Part shown: positions 21,514 through 31,979 of the stretch, in pieces
Position numbering within the stretch: the stretch's first letter is position 1
Layout: the number at the start of each line of letters is the position of its first letter
Assembly: GCA_030068075.1 (NCBI GenBank)
Contig: CM057826.1
Coordinates: 113,856,746-113,920,745 of the forward strand
Length of the DNA stretch: 64,000 nt
Reading direction: 5' to 3'
Origin: Paguma larvata
Lineage: Eukaryota > Chordata > Mammalia > Carnivora > Viverridae
Notes under the pieces: generated by a model
Databases searched by the model: none
What the model was told of the DNA's origin: nothing
The model's input: the letters and a program-made list of their open reading frames with translations, nothing else
Position numbers and translations under genes: made by a program

Positions 21514-21668
21514 CCCACTTTTTTTTTTTTTTGAGAAAGAGAGAGAAGTGGGGGGTAACCCAAAGTGAGGCTCTTCCTGGCCTGAAGTGGGGTCATGCTC
21601 CCTGGAAGCAGAGCACAAGCTCACCCAAAGCAGGGCTCGGACTCATGAACCACAAGATCATGACAAGA
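21514..21668 (-). mobile_element. Diverged carnivore SINEC, minus strand
   Basis: Poly-T, GAGAAAGAGAGAGAAGTGG, GGGCTCGGACTCATGAACC, ACAAGATCATGACAAGAGCC. The tRNA-like head is lost. CCCCTCACCCAC before and CCCCTCTCACCCAC after resemble a target-site duplication. Confidence 0.7.
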
Positions 21669-21811
21669 GCCCCTCTCACCCACCTTTTTGAATGCAGACT
21701 GGACTTAATGACTTACTTTCAAAGAATGTGTAAAGAAAAGTGAAGAAAAACGATTTTACAATGCAGAATCTGCTGAACATTACCTTGGCGATACAATCAA
21801 GATTCACGTCT
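21669..21811 (+). mobile_element. L1M 3' UTR, second segment
   Basis: GACTGGACTTAATGACTTAC, TTTACAATGCAGAATCTGC and ACATTACCTTGGCGATAC continue the L1M 3' UTR. Confidence 0.7.
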
Positions 21812-22018
21812 GGGGCACCCGGTGGCTCATTAAATGTCCAACCCTTGATTATGGCTCAGGTCGTGATCTCACAGTTCATGGGTTCGATCCCCGCATTGGT
21901 CTCTGTGCTGACAGCATGGAACTCGATTGGGATTCTGTCTCCTCTCTCTGCCCCTCCTCCATTCGCTCTCTCTCACTCTCTCTCTCTTACAATAAATAAA
22001 TACACATTAAAAGAAAAT
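21812..22018 (+). mobile_element. Carnivore SINEC, plus strand
   Basis: GGGGCACCCGGTGGCTCATT (part of the head deleted), GGTTCGATCCCCGCATTGG, CT-rich run, AATAAATAAATACACATT tail. CAAGATTCAC before and AAAGATTAAC after suggest a degenerate target duplication. It is nested in the L1M 3' UTR. Confidence 0.92.
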
Positions 22019-22533
22019 AAAGATTAACATCACCAGTAATGTCACATTCATGGCATATACACTGAGATGATATAATGAGGATGCGTCACTACTGTGGTCT
22101 TTTCCAAAACTCATACCCTCAGCCTAATAACAAGAAAATATCAGACAAACCCAAATTGAGGGGCACTGTACAAAATAAGTGACCAGCACTTCTTAAAACG
22201 TTTAAGGTCATGAGTAATAAGGAAGTACAAAGCAGCTTTCACAGACCAGGGAAGGTGTATCAACAAAATGTAAGCAGCATCTTGGATAGGAACCGCGAAC
22301 AGAGAAAGGATTGTTAGTAAGAAAACAGGTGGAATTTGAATAAAGTGTAAGGCTGATTGATAGCAATGTAACTATGTTGGGGTCTTAGTTCTGAAGAATG
22401 TACTATATGTTAACATAAGACATAAACAGTAGGAAATACTGGGTGAGGGGTATATGAGAACTCTCTGTAGTAACTTTACAACTTTTTTTAAAATTGAAAC
22501 CTTTTAAAATCTAAAGTTTATTAAAAACAACAA
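22019..22533 (+). mobile_element. L1M 3' UTR, third segment to polyadenylation end
   Basis: AACATCACCAGTAATGTCAC, CAAACCCAAATTGAGGGGCA, AGTGTAAGGCTGATTGATAGC, GTATATGAGAACTCTCTGTAG and finally TCTAAAGTTTATTAAAAA, the expected 3' end of the L1M UTR. Confidence 0.75.
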
Positions 22534-22735
22534 GGGGCACCTGGGTGGCTTAGTGGTTTAAGCAGCTTACTCTTGATGTTGGCTCAGGTCATGATCCGGC
22601 AGTCCTGGGATCAAGCCCGGGGTCAGACTCTGTGCTGAGCATGGAGCCTGCTTGAGATTCCCTCTCTCTCCCCCCCCCCACCCCTCTCCCCCACTCATGC
22701 TCTCTCTCTCTCTAAAATAAATATATTTTTTAATT
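22534..22735 (+). mobile_element. Carnivore SINEC, older subtype, plus strand
   Basis: GGGGCACCTGGGTGGCTTAG, TGATCCGGCAGTCCTGGG, GATCAAGCCCGGGGTCAG, GCTTGAGATTCCCTCTCTC, and a C-rich run (CCCCCCCCCCACCCC). The GGGATCAAGCCC body is shared with caniform SINEs and suggests an older subtype. It is inserted in the A-tail of the L1M. Confidence 0.9.
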
Positions 22736-23134
22736 AAAAAGTAAAATAACAACAGCAACATACCAACCATGTAAAACCTATACTATTCACCTTAATTAGC
22801 TTTTGCCTTGAGTCTGACCTTGGAGCAGCCAATATATATGGAAGGAGATGAAATCGAAGATTGAGCAAGGTTTCCAGCTACACAGAAATGGGCATATAGA
22901 AATTACTCAAATTTTTATTAAAGGGGAAAAAACAGAACTAAAAACCATGCAGAGCTGCGGACGGAAGGTATAGAGACAGAAGAGACATCTAACCTTAAAC
23001 TGATGATGCTTGTGGTCTGGCCAAGAAGACAAGACAGAGGGACTTTTTAAACCAGAAAAGAGAAAAACCATCATAGAGAAAAAGTGAATTGTCCTCTCAC
23101 TTCCCCAAAAATTTAGAGACATTCATTCTAACTG
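22736..23134. other. Unassigned stretch
   Basis: No gene or family recognised. Confidence 0.35.
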
Positions 23135-23265
23135 GAGGGTTCACATCTATTATTTTACTACAGTCTCCCAAGAGGATCTGGGAGGTGTGACTATTTCCAT
23201 TTCATAGTTGAGGAGACTCAGGAGCAGGAAGGTTAAGTGTTTTCCTTGCGATCTTCTTGTGTCCT
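23135..23265 (+). mobile_element. MIR SINE fragment
   Basis: ACTACAGTCTCCCAAGAGG, GAGGTGTGACTATTTCCATT, TCATAGTTGAGGAGACTCAGG and AGGTTAAGTGTTTTCC follow the MIR core and 3' part. Confidence 0.65.
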
Positions 23266-24180
23266 TGAGCAGAGATGTTAGCAGTCTGTAAGGAAGGAGA
23301 ATGTGTCCTAAGCCCATAACTCACTTGCGGAAGGTAAAGGACCAAAAAAGCTCCCACATCTAACACCTAAGTATTTATTAATTAGCAAGTTTGGAAGCTG
23401 CCAGATTGTGCTGTTCTAAACGACAATGGGTAGGATCTATGAGCTAAGCCAGTGGAGAGTGTCGAGCCCATCCAGGCTTTTCAAGTTTGGGAATTCCTAC
23501 CAACCTGTGTAAATGTGAAGGCGATGACCTAGCCAGACAATCTGAATACACGGATTTATATCCGTCCATTGAGCCAACACGTCTAAACCTTCTCTAGATC
23601 ACAGCTCAAACCCAAGCATTCATTCCACGGTCTTCTTTCCCAGCTAGCATCTCACCGTCGGGCTGCAGGGCTCGGTCACGAGACTGATTCACCTCCTTTG
23701 GCAGGGAAGAAAGGTGTGCCTGGGTCAGAGAAAAGCCCCCTCTTCCGTGGTGAATGCCAGTGCACCAGCCTGCTGCTCCACACACCAGTGAGGGATCTCC
23801 ACACCGTCCCTGTACCTCTGCAGAAGTCACGTACCTGGCCAAGGACTTGCAGAGATGAGCCAAGAAATGGGGTTCATGATTGTGGTCCCCAACCTGAAAA
23901 AACTCTTCGGGGTAACTGGCCGTCTAGTTTGACCCATTTTTAAGAGTCTCTTTAAGACAAGGTGCATCTCCCTTAGGATAGAGCCCTGAGTTCTGAACTT
24001 AAGCATCACCTGTTTTGCCTCAGATACTCCGCTCTATGAATGAAAAGGTTGCCCTTTTATTGTTGTAATAATTGTCCAGAATCTCTCATCATCATCCCTA
24101 CCCCAACCAACGACAATCTTTAACAGAGGTTTTCTTCTGTGTGATATACTAAGCAGTCTGGGCACTATCTTCCTCGGTGT
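23266..24180. other. Unassigned noncoding stretch
   Basis: About 900 bases with no family recognised. Overlapping short frames on both strands at 23606-24009 are featureless. Confidence 0.4.
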
Positions 24181-24203
24181 CAAAAAAAAAAAAAAAAAAA
24201 AAA
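24181..24203 (+). repeat. Poly-A run
   Basis: About 22 consecutive A, with no recognisable SINE body before it. Confidence 0.95.
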
Positions 24204-24206
24204 ATG

Positions 24207-24335
24207 CCCTGTGGGTAAAGTACTATTATTCCAAACCTTGTTTTACAGAGGGAGAGAACATACTTCCACTAGAAAACACAGGGCCTGATTTCCACCCAGT
24301 TTCAGAGCCCGTGCTTTAACTGGTTGATGTGCCTT
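24207..24335 (+). mobile_element. MIR SINE fragment
   Basis: AAGTACTATTATTCCAAACC, TTTTACAGAGGGAGAGAACA, CCACCCAGTTTCAGAGCCCG, GTGCTTTAACTGG match the MIR 3' half. Confidence 0.65.
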
Positions 24336-24485
24336 CAGAGCTTAGGAGGAGATTTGATTCCTCACCAGGGTTACGTTAGGTTAGGTGAGATGACGAGATG
24401 AGATGAGATTAGATTCCCTCACAAGGCCTTTTTCACTTTGAGAACAAAACGCAAAGTGTTTCACCACTATCTCCCCAGGACTGGA

Positions 24486-24725
24486 CAAATGCCTGGAACA
24501 GAATGGACACTCAATAACTCCATATTGAAAGAACTATTAATAACACTCTATGGAGGCAGCAGAATGGGAAGTCCTCAGACTTGGGAGTCACACAAATTTT
24601 TATTCTTACCAAGTAAATTAATTATAGGCAGATTACACAATACCTGAGCCAGAAAAATGCATAGTAATTCCTTCTTTAAAGGCATCTTTGAGGAATAATG
24701 AAATATTATTGGCACACGGTGAGAG
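24486..24725 (+). mobile_element. One or two MIR relics
   Basis: ATGCCTGGAACAGAATGGAC, ACTCAATAACTCCATATTG is a MIR-type 3' end, followed by GACTTGGGAGTCACACAAA, GGCAGATTACACAATACC and TTTGAGGAATAATGAAATA, which fit a second, more decayed MIR. Confidence 0.5.
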
Positions 24726-25936
24726 TGTACCATCGTTACATGTCAATAAAGATTTCACTTCATTCTGTTTCTCGGTCTTCTGACTAGTTTTCTTATTAGA
24801 AATCATGTATGCAAATTCGAATTAGCCCTTTGATAAAGTCTGGCTGCCTCACTCATCGGTCGAACCCCATCGGTGAATATTCTGGAGAGGCTTTCGGATT
24901 CTGGTTCCCTGAACACAAATAGCTTGGCCAGAATCATCAATGGAATCTGTCTGACTGCAGCTGATAAGCCAGAGCGATGATTCTGATTAGTGGAGAGCGA
25001 AGATGGGTCGGCTTTCATTTGAGGCAAGAAGAGACAAGTGCATTCATGGGAAACAGAAGTTATTGGTTTGCAGGAAAGAGATATTGCAACAAAGGAGGCT
25101 ATTATGGTTGATGACACGTTTCTACTGTAAAGCACCTCAGAGAGAAGGCTCCTTTTTTAGTCTACAAAATGAAGCGGCACGTGCCAGGGAGAGTTCTCAG
25201 ATGACACCCGAGTGCCAGTGTGTGTGTGAGTTCCAATCTGAGCTTTTGGAAAGTGAAGAAACACAATTTCAGCCCTGATCAGAAGAGCAATATTCCCTAA
25301 GGAGAAGCACGAAAACTAAAGTTTGCGCAAAGATCTCTTTTCCTGCCCGGCACATCCAAAACTATTTTCCTTCCCTTGCTCCAAGAATGTTCTATGTTCC
25401 TCTTGGCACCAGCCCAGCAGACCTGGAAACCATTTCCCACTGGTTGGGTAGCTGGCACCACAGCTGATGAGTGGAATCCAGCCTGCGCGTCGCCCAGTAC
25501 TTTTGTTGACACCCAACAGATGTTGCACAAGGCAGTCCGGATTTGCCACCCCTTCCCTGGCAGGCTTCCTGTTTTTCCTTCTGAGGTCTGATGTTGCCTT
25601 GCAGTACACACTGTCTGAAGAGCAGAGGTGTTAGAGAGGGCTGTTTTTCCAAGCTAATTCTCCACTCCTGTTTGCTGACTAAATCCCAGGATGTTCACTG
25701 TAGAAGCTTCTCACAGAGAAGAGGGAATAGGATTTATTCAAAGCTGACTATCCTCGGACCATTTGAAACTATGCATTTTCTTTCCGTGGAAAAAAATAAA
25801 GCATTTTACTTCACTGTAAAAGTTGTTTTGCTGTGATACACAAGAGAGGGCAGAAAATAAGATTTATCTATGGCTGAAAATTCTGAAATTGGTCCGAATT
25901 ACCTTGAAAGGTAAACACATTAGTTATGCTATGTAC
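24726..25936. other. Unassigned noncoding stretch
   Basis: About 1.2 kb, GC-richer at 25300-25620. Overlapping frames of 71-104 codons on both strands at 25297-25652 have no domain features and none is preferred over the others, so I do not call a gene. Splice-like sites are not convincing. Confidence 0.4.
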
Positions 25937-26051
25937 GGAAGGAAGGAAGGAAGGAAGGAACGAACGAACGAAGGAAGGAACGAAGGAAGGAACGAAGGAA
26001 GGAAGGAAGAAAAAGAGAGAGAGAGAGAGGAAGGAAGGAAGGAAGGAAGAG

Positions 26052-26089
<38 letters not shown>

Positions 26090-26243
26090 GAAGGAAGGAA
26101 GGAAGGAAGGAAGGAAGGAAGAGAGATAGGGAGGGAGGGAGGAAGAAAGGGAAGGTGAGAGAGATAGAGAGGAGAGAGAGAGAGGAAGGAAGGAAGGAAG
26201 GAAGGAAGGAAGGAAGGAAGGAAGGAAGGAAGGAAGGAAGGAA

Positions 26244-26309
<66 letters not shown>

Positions 26310-26406
26310 GGAAGGAAGGAAGGAAGGAAGGAAGGAAGGAAGGGAGGGAGGGAGGGAGGGAGGAAGGAAGGAAGAGAGATAGGGAAGGAGGGAGGAAGGA
26401 AGGAAA
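25937..26406 (+). repeat. 470-base polypurine tract, (GGAA)n/(GAAA)n
   Basis: Almost only A and G on the plus strand. Blocks of GGAA, GAAA, GA and GGGA alternate, with a few GAAC and GGTGA interruptions. Long open frames across it on both strands (for example Ser/Pro/Leu/Phe-rich on the minus strand) are artefacts of the repeat. Confidence 0.98.
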
Positions 26407-27676
26407 ATTATTAGGCAGGTAACACACTTTCATCCAAACGCTAATTGTCTGTTCTCTTTTTGTGCCGCCTTCTGACCTCTTTGCTAACATACTAGCTCCA
26501 GAAATGCCAATGTAGAATTTCTATGGAAAGTACACAGTGGTCAACATTTTCCTTAGATGTTTTTCTAATCTTACCACCCAGAGGCATGTTCATGGATACA
26601 AACTTCAGGAGAAATCAAGCAGCAGTATCTTTGTCATTTCACTGACTAGTCTGGATAATCTCAGCTGTAGTGTATGGAGACCCACTCAGGGCATCTCAAG
26701 GAAGGGCGTTTACTGGAAGGATAGGCAAGGACTACAGAAGACAGGACTGTCCCCAGGGGACACCAGCCCGAGGGGCCGCCTGCTCTCCTTTGTCTCTTTC
26801 AGGGGCTTCACAGCTTTTACCTCAAGATAACCCGCCTCCTCTCTGCAAACCTCCTCCACTTCCTCCCTCTGCTGGACTCCTCCCCTGTTCTCTACCCTGG
26901 AGCCCAATAATGCATGGATTTGGCCGATGCATATTCATCTCGCAGTGCTGCCCACATACACACAGAAGTGAGCAAAAGACGGGTGTCCTAAAACTGCTGT
27001 TCCCTCAGTCAGCTTCAGTCTCCAAGTCTCACATACCGTGAGGATCTCACTGTACGAAGTGTGATTCTAGCATTGAAAGGTACATATTTTCAGTAAAACA
27101 GGGCCCCTAAACCCAAGCCAACTACTTCATCTGGTGCTGCACTGAAAAAGGAATAATCTGTTCCAGAGCTATAGAAAAATCATGCTATGTTGAGCTTACC
27201 AAGAAACAGTATGCTGGTCCCAAAGTGGCACCATTTTAAGGGATTTTCAAGGGAAGGTTTGACAGCCTGTAACAGCAACTGTCTTTAGGGACCAGCCTGA
27301 AATACATGACTCCGCGGCCCATCTTTTCTGCATTCTGATAACGCTGGGCACTGAGGCACACCCACAGAATTCTTTTGCTTTCTAAATAACATCACAGACT
27401 CACAATTCTCAATTCCAAATCCTGAAGGAGAATCTGCATGGCTTACTTCATTTTTTGTTCCTGAAAATAGACTCCGTATACTGACCGGCATCAAGACTGC
27501 CTGTCCGTAGACCGGGTGGGGGGTGGGGGCGTGATCCTTAGTCCCATCTCCTGGAGCAATGCAGGGCGAGGCAGGGCTATGGCTGCCTAAGATCAGGAAT
27601 TGGAAACTAGGCCATTTTCTACAAAGACCTATGTGAAAGGTTTGTCATGTAGTACATGTCATCGGCCAAAGTATTT
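26407..27676. other. Unassigned noncoding stretch
   Basis: No family recognised. Noteworthy only: a polypyrimidine-AG run (TCTCCTTTGTCTCTTTCAG near 26802) resembling a splice acceptor but without a coding partner, and a G-rich run GGGTGGGGGGTGGGGG at 27514-27529. Confidence 0.4.
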
Positions 27677-27905
27677 GTTTTTATTTAGTTTTTAAAATGC
27701 CCTATTTATTTATTTGAGAGATAGAGAAAGAGAGTGAGCAGGGGAGAGGCAGACAGAGGGAGAGGGAGAGAAAGAGAATCTCAAGCAGGCTCCACGCCGC
27801 CAGCACAGAGGCAGATGCGGGGCTCCATCTCACAAACTGTGAGATCATGACCTGAGCTGAGATCAACAGTCAGATGCTTAACAGACTGAGCCACCCGGGC
27901 ATCCC
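27677..27905 (-). mobile_element. Carnivore SINEC, minus strand
   Basis: TTTATTTATTTGAGAGATAG, GCAGGGGAGAGGCAGACAG, GATCATGACCTGAGCTGAG, GAGCCACCCGGGCATCCC. AGTATTT flanks both ends (27670-27676, 27906-27912). Confidence 0.93.
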
Positions 27906-27912
27906 AGTATTT

Positions 27913-28296
27913 CAGTTCTTAGAAGTTTTAGTGAACCACCAATTAAAAAGGCAATACGACCAGTTTAAAAGTAGGTGAATGCTCATTTCATAGAAAGGTA
28001 TGCCGCTCAGGTTATCAGGTTCACATGGCTCCATGGCATTAGTGTGTATGTAGAGAAAGAAGCTAGAGGAAACAGTAAAATAGTCTTCGCATTTAAATGC
28101 AAATTAATTGAAGAAATAACTACTTAATTAACAAGACAATACTAGATGCCTCGGGAAATACAGGATGTATTAGACATGGAACATGCCCAAAGGATTTTCT
28201 TTCCTTTTTTTTTTTTTTCATTTTCTTTTTCAGAATTTTCAGAGAGTGGTGAAGCATGTATTACAGATAAGCACTACTACGAAGTAGGACCTGATG
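27913..28296. other. Unassigned stretch with T-rich run
   Basis: Nothing recognised apart from a T-rich run at 28200-28232. Confidence 0.35.
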
Positions 28297-28372
28297 GGGG
28301 CGCCTGGCTGCCTCAGTCCATAAAACATGCAACACTTCATCTCAGGAATGGGAGTTTAAGCCCCACATTGGG
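28297..28372 (+). mobile_element. Carnivore SINEC head fragment, plus strand
   Basis: GGGGGCGCCTGGCTGCCTCAG, CTTCATCTCAGGAATGGGAG and TTTAAGCCCCACATTGGGC give only the tRNA-like head of an older copy, followed by a T-rich run instead of a normal tail. Confidence 0.75.
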
Positions 28373-28794
28373 CATTATTATTTTTTTTTTTCCCAAAGCA
28401 GGACTTGACAGCGGTGCAAACAGAGAGATGGACCAGATGCTTTGGGAAACTAGAGGTACAGAGCCATAATTTCCAGCTGGGGAGAATTTGCAAAGGAAGG
28501 AGTAACTGATAGTAAGTAGGAACCATACTAAAAAAGCGTGGAAGAGGAGGTAATTCCGGGCTAAGACAGCACTGGAAACACTTAATATTGGAGCACTGAG
28601 TGGGTGAAAGAGAATTGAGTACAATGAGTTGGGATTGAAAGTACGTAAAATTTTGAAAGCCAGAAGAGGCAAGGTGTTGATATAAGTTATCCAAAAGTTC
28701 AGGGAACCAAGAACGGTGAAGTAGTGATAATTCTGGAGGGAATGAAAAAGATTTGAGAGAACAGAAAGTAAAGTAGACAAACAATTTAAAATCT
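28373..28794. other. Unassigned stretch
   Basis: No family recognised. Two overlapping minus-strand frames of more than 140 codons (28337-28784) have hydrophobic, low-complexity composition typical of AT-rich noncoding DNA; I do not call a gene. Confidence 0.4.
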
Positions 28795-28990
28795 TACCGC
28801 TATTTTACTTCTAAGGAACTTACTCAACAGAAACAACTCAAGCGTGTGAAAATAGTTACTGCATTTTTTTACAATAGAGAAAAAAGGAAATGACTTAAAT
28901 GTCAATAATAGGGGATATTTTGACTGAATAATTATTCATCCATGTTAACAGAATACTATATGGCTATTAAAAAGAGGGAAATAGAAAAAG
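28795..28990 (+). mobile_element. Old L1 fragment (plus)
   Basis: TTTTTACAATAGAGAAAAAAGG, AAATGACTTAAATGTCAATA, ATAGGGGATATTTTGACTG, CATCCATGTTAACAGAATACT and ATATGGCTATTAAAAAGAGG follow the L1 ORF2 3' pattern. Confidence 0.6.
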
Positions 28991-29044
28991 ATAATGTCAT
29001 CACAACTGTATTTTTTTCTTATAGAATACTTTTTTCACAGTAAG

Positions 29045-29205
29045 AGTAACGTTGGAGGCTCTGGAGTTAGTTGGACAAGGTTAGAATTCTTGTTCAGTCC
29101 CTTACCAGAAAGTACTGCAGGGAGTGCACAAGAAAATGTATGTCCACTGCATGGCACACTGCTGGCTCACAGTAATTGCTCAATAAATACTAGTGCATTT
29201 GTGAT
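29045..29205 (+). mobile_element. MIR SINE relic
   Basis: GAGGCTCTGGAGTTAGTTGG, AAGGTTAGAATTCTTGTTCAG, then, after an internal deletion, GCATGGCACACTGCTGGC and ACAGTAATTGCTCAATAAATA, the MIR 3' end. Confidence 0.6.
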
Positions 29206-29383
29206 CGTGATGTATATATTGGTATGAATACAGCACATTGATAGATGGAGGTAATATACATGTTATATAAGCATAAGGAAATCAGGAAATAACCACTGTC
29301 CAGTTAACAACAGTTGGGCAATGAGATTAAAAGAAACCTTCGATTTTTATCTTAGTCAATTTTTTTATTTGAATTTGTTACCC

Positions 29384-29541
29384 AAGGGGCGCCGGGGTGG
29401 CCTAGTCAGTTAAGCATCAGACTTCGGGTCAGGTCATGATTTCAGGGTTTGTAGGTTGGAGGACCACATTCGGCTCTGTGCTGACAGCTCAGACTCTGGA
29501 GCCTGCTTCAGATTCTGTCCCTCTCTGCCTCTCCCCCACTC

Positions 29542-29578
<37 letters not shown>

Positions 29579-29605
29579 AATAATAAACATTACAAAAATT
29601 TTAAA
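29384..29605 (+). mobile_element. Carnivore SINEC, plus strand
   Basis: GGGGCGCCGGGGTGGCCTAG, CAGGTCATGATTTCAGGG, GACAGCTCAGACTCTGGAGC, a (TC)n run and AATAATAAACATT. GAATTTGTTACC (29371-29382) recurs at 29607-29618, a perfect 12-base target-site duplication. Confidence 0.95.
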
Positions 29606-29650
29606 TGAATTTGTTACCTAAAAATCATTCTTATAATTAAAAAGAAGTTG

Positions 29651-29800
29651 AGGGGTGCTGAGTGTCCGACTCTTGGTTTAGGCTCAGGTCATGATTTCAC
29701 GGTTCATGAGTTCAAGCCCCACATCAGGCTCTGCACTGCCGATGTGGAGTTGTTTGGCATTCTCTCTCTCTCTTCTCTCAAAATAAATAAATAAACTTAA
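29651..29800 (+). mobile_element. Carnivore SINEC, head-deleted, plus strand
   Basis: Starts AGGGGTGCTGAGTGTCCGAC, so about 25 bases of the head (the CTGGGTGGCTCAG part) are missing while the outer end is kept. Then GGCTCAGGTCATGATTTCAC, TTCAAGCCCCACATCAGGC and AATAAATAAATAAACTT. AAAAGAAGTTGAG before and AAAAAAGTTGAAC after resemble a target duplication. Confidence 0.88.
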
Positions 29801-30221
29801 AAAAAAGTTGAACACTTACTCTGGAGAGTAAAGAGGGTCTGATCTGAACTGAAGTCTCAGGAGGAGAAGAAAAAAGTACGTAACAATATACCTCTAAGTT
29901 GACTCAAGGGAAAGCGGTTACTCACTGACTGGAAACTAAAGGCAAAGAAGAGGAAGAAATTAAAGAAGGCGTGGATGCTTGGAGCCTTAATGCCTAAAAG
30001 AACCGCCCTGCTTTCAGACAGCAGAGGAGGAGAAGGTTGGAAGCAAAGGCACATGAGTTTTGTACTTCATTAACTGGCGGTTCTGTAGGGATTGCCTAGC
30101 CATTCATTCTCCCCGTGCAGAGCTCCCCTGGCAGCTTCCCTCCTGCACTGATGACGACCCGGACTAGGAAGGAAGAGAGTTTCTAAGGTCATTTTTTTCT
30201 TTTTGTCCTTGCCAGTGGGTA
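29801..30221. other. Unassigned stretch
   Basis: No gene or family recognised; short frames are featureless. Confidence 0.35.
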
Positions 30222-30611
30222 GTACGATCAGCGTAGCAGGTTTTGGCCATTCTAATAGGTGCACAGTAGTATCTTACTGTTTTAATTTGTAATTCTCTAA
30301 TGACCTACAAACATATAAACAACTTCTCTTATGCTGATTCACCATCCGTGTATCTTTCTTTGGTGAGGGTGAGGTGTCTGTTCAGGTCTCTGGCCCATTT
30401 TTATGCAGGTTGTTTATTTTCTGATGGTTGGGCTTTAAGAGTGTGTTTATCAGATATGTCTTTTGCAAATATTTTCTCCCAGTCTGTGGCTTGTCTTTTC
30501 CTTCTCTTGAGATTGTCTTTTACAGAGCAGAAATTTTACTTTTAATGAAGTATAGTTGATCAATTCTTTCTTTCATGGATCGAGCCTTTGGAATTCTCTC
30601 TAAAGTCAGTG
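30222..30611 (-). mobile_element. Old L1 fragment, minus strand
   Basis: TTTAATTTGTAATTCTCTAATG, TCTGGCCCATTTTTATGCAGG, TTATCAGATATGTCTTTTGC, AAATATTTTCTCCCAGTCTG, GTGGCTTGTCTTTTCC follow the reverse of the L1 3' region. It continues beyond the SINE to about 30980. Confidence 0.75.
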
Positions 30612-30612
30612 T

Positions 30613-30843
30613 CAGGGGCACCTGGGTGGCTCAGTTGGAGAAGCAGCCAAATTCAGCTCAGGTCATGATCTTGCGGTTCATGAATTCGAGCCCCACACCT
30701 GGTTCTGGGCTGAAAGCTCGGAGCCTGGAGCCTGCTTAGGATTCTGGGCCTCCCTCTCTCTTTGCCCCTCCCCTGCTCCTGCTCTGTCTCTCTGTATCTC
30801 AAAAATAAATAAATGTTTAAAAAAAATTAAAGAAAAGGAATAA
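30613..30843 (+). mobile_element. Carnivore SINEC, plus strand
   Basis: GGGGCACCTGGGTGGCTCAG, AGCTCAGGTCATGATCTTGC, TTCGAGCCCCACACCTGG and an AAATAAATAAATG tail. TAAAGTCAGTG lies at 30601-30611 and again at 30844-30854, a perfect 11-base target-site duplication. Confidence 0.95.
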
Positions 30844-30854
30844 TAAAGTCAGTG

Positions 30855-30980
30855 CTATACCCAGGGGCATCTAGTTTAACTCCTGTGTTACCTTAGGTCA
30901 GGTTTTCATAAGATGAATCTTCCATTTTCCTAGAAATATTTTAAGGAATCTAAAATCTATTTTGACTAAAGGACAAATTC
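30855..30980 (-). mobile_element. Old L1 fragment, minus strand, continuation
   Basis: CTATACCCAGGGGCATCTAG then CAGGTTTTCATAAGATGAATC continue the reversed L1 across the SINE insertion point. Highly diverged and its end is unclear. Confidence 0.5.
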
Positions 30981-31830
30981 TTTCTTAATTTCAAAACTTT
31001 TAAATTTACATATAAATCACACCCACTCACGGCCTTATTTCTATTAAGTGAGGATTATTTCCAAGCCCCAAATCTTGAGAGCAGCCTGTGTGTTCATCAA
31101 GTCAATGTGACATCAAACATCTAGATGCTTCAAACAAGAATCTGTCAATTAGCCAGATGTTTCCAGATGTTCAGCTACTTGGAGTTGTATATACAGCTGG
31201 TTCCAGAAACATCTAATTGATTGATAGAGACTTTTTACTTTTCATCCACATGTTGGGTATCAAGTAAACATACTACCTACATCTTAACTGGTTTCATGCA
31301 TATAATCAAGAGAACTAAAGTTTCAGATTAAACAATGTGGCGTTGGTTGTAAGTAATCACAGATGGTACTTGAAGCCCATTAAACTAAAAGATCTAGCAA
31401 AAGAACAGGTTCTTCTAGATACAGGCAAATAAAGAATCTAATTATCAAATGAATTTTTTGGTATTACTGCATTATCTTCTGCAAGCCTGCCTTTAGATTT
31501 TGATTCTTTTATTTATGAAGTTGTTCCTCGACATGCCAAGTGAGAGTAACGATTTGAGGAACAATTTTGGGCCCCAGGTTCTTGGAGTCTGTATTTGCCC
31601 ATATCATAGACACATGGTCGTTGCACTGGACCAAATTACAATACAGGATGTGGAATGATCATCTAGTTGGCTCACTGCAACAGACTGCAGTGCATCTAAC
31701 CTAAAGGGCTGTCGTCTTTGCACTGGAGTAGATTACAATTTCGATGGAAGATATTAATGCAGAACAATATAAGCAGGCCTGTAAGGATATAGTGTGATCC
31801 ACACAGAAGAACTGAACAAATACAGAGTGT
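30981..31830. other. Unassigned stretch with local repeats
   Basis: No gene. Contains an inverted repeat at 31146-31221 (TCAATTAG..AGATGTTTC against GAAACATCTAATTGA) and two diverged copies of TTGCACTGGAnnAnATTACAAT at about 31620 and 31718. Confidence 0.45.
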
Positions 31831-31940
31831 TTCAGTCAGGGTTCTCCAGAGAAACAGAACCAATAGGAGATATATATAGGTATCTTATATACATATATAC
31901 ATATATATATATATGTGTGTGTATATATATATATATATAC

Positions 31941-31979
<39 letters not shown>

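Noticed and set aside
25937..26406. CRISPR-like array
   Set aside because: Simple repeat without unique spacers; vertebrate nuclear DNA.
25924..26490. 188-codon open frame rich in Ser, Pro, Leu and Phe, plus Glu/Lys/Arg-rich frames on the other strand
   Set aside because: They are translations of the polypurine GGAA/GAAA repeat. Every strand and frame stays open because the repeat contains no stop codons.
26784..26804. Splice acceptor-like polypyrimidine-CAG
   Set aside because: A single acceptor-like site without a coding frame or donor partner is expected by chance.
27514..27529. G-quadruplex motif GGGTGGGGGGTGGGGG
   Set aside because: Only three separated G runs, unless the middle run is split with a zero-length loop; weak.
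28337..28784. Two overlapping minus frames of 142 and 147 codons
   Set aside because: Overlapping in different frames, hydrophobic low-complexity content, and they run into a SINE head fragment.
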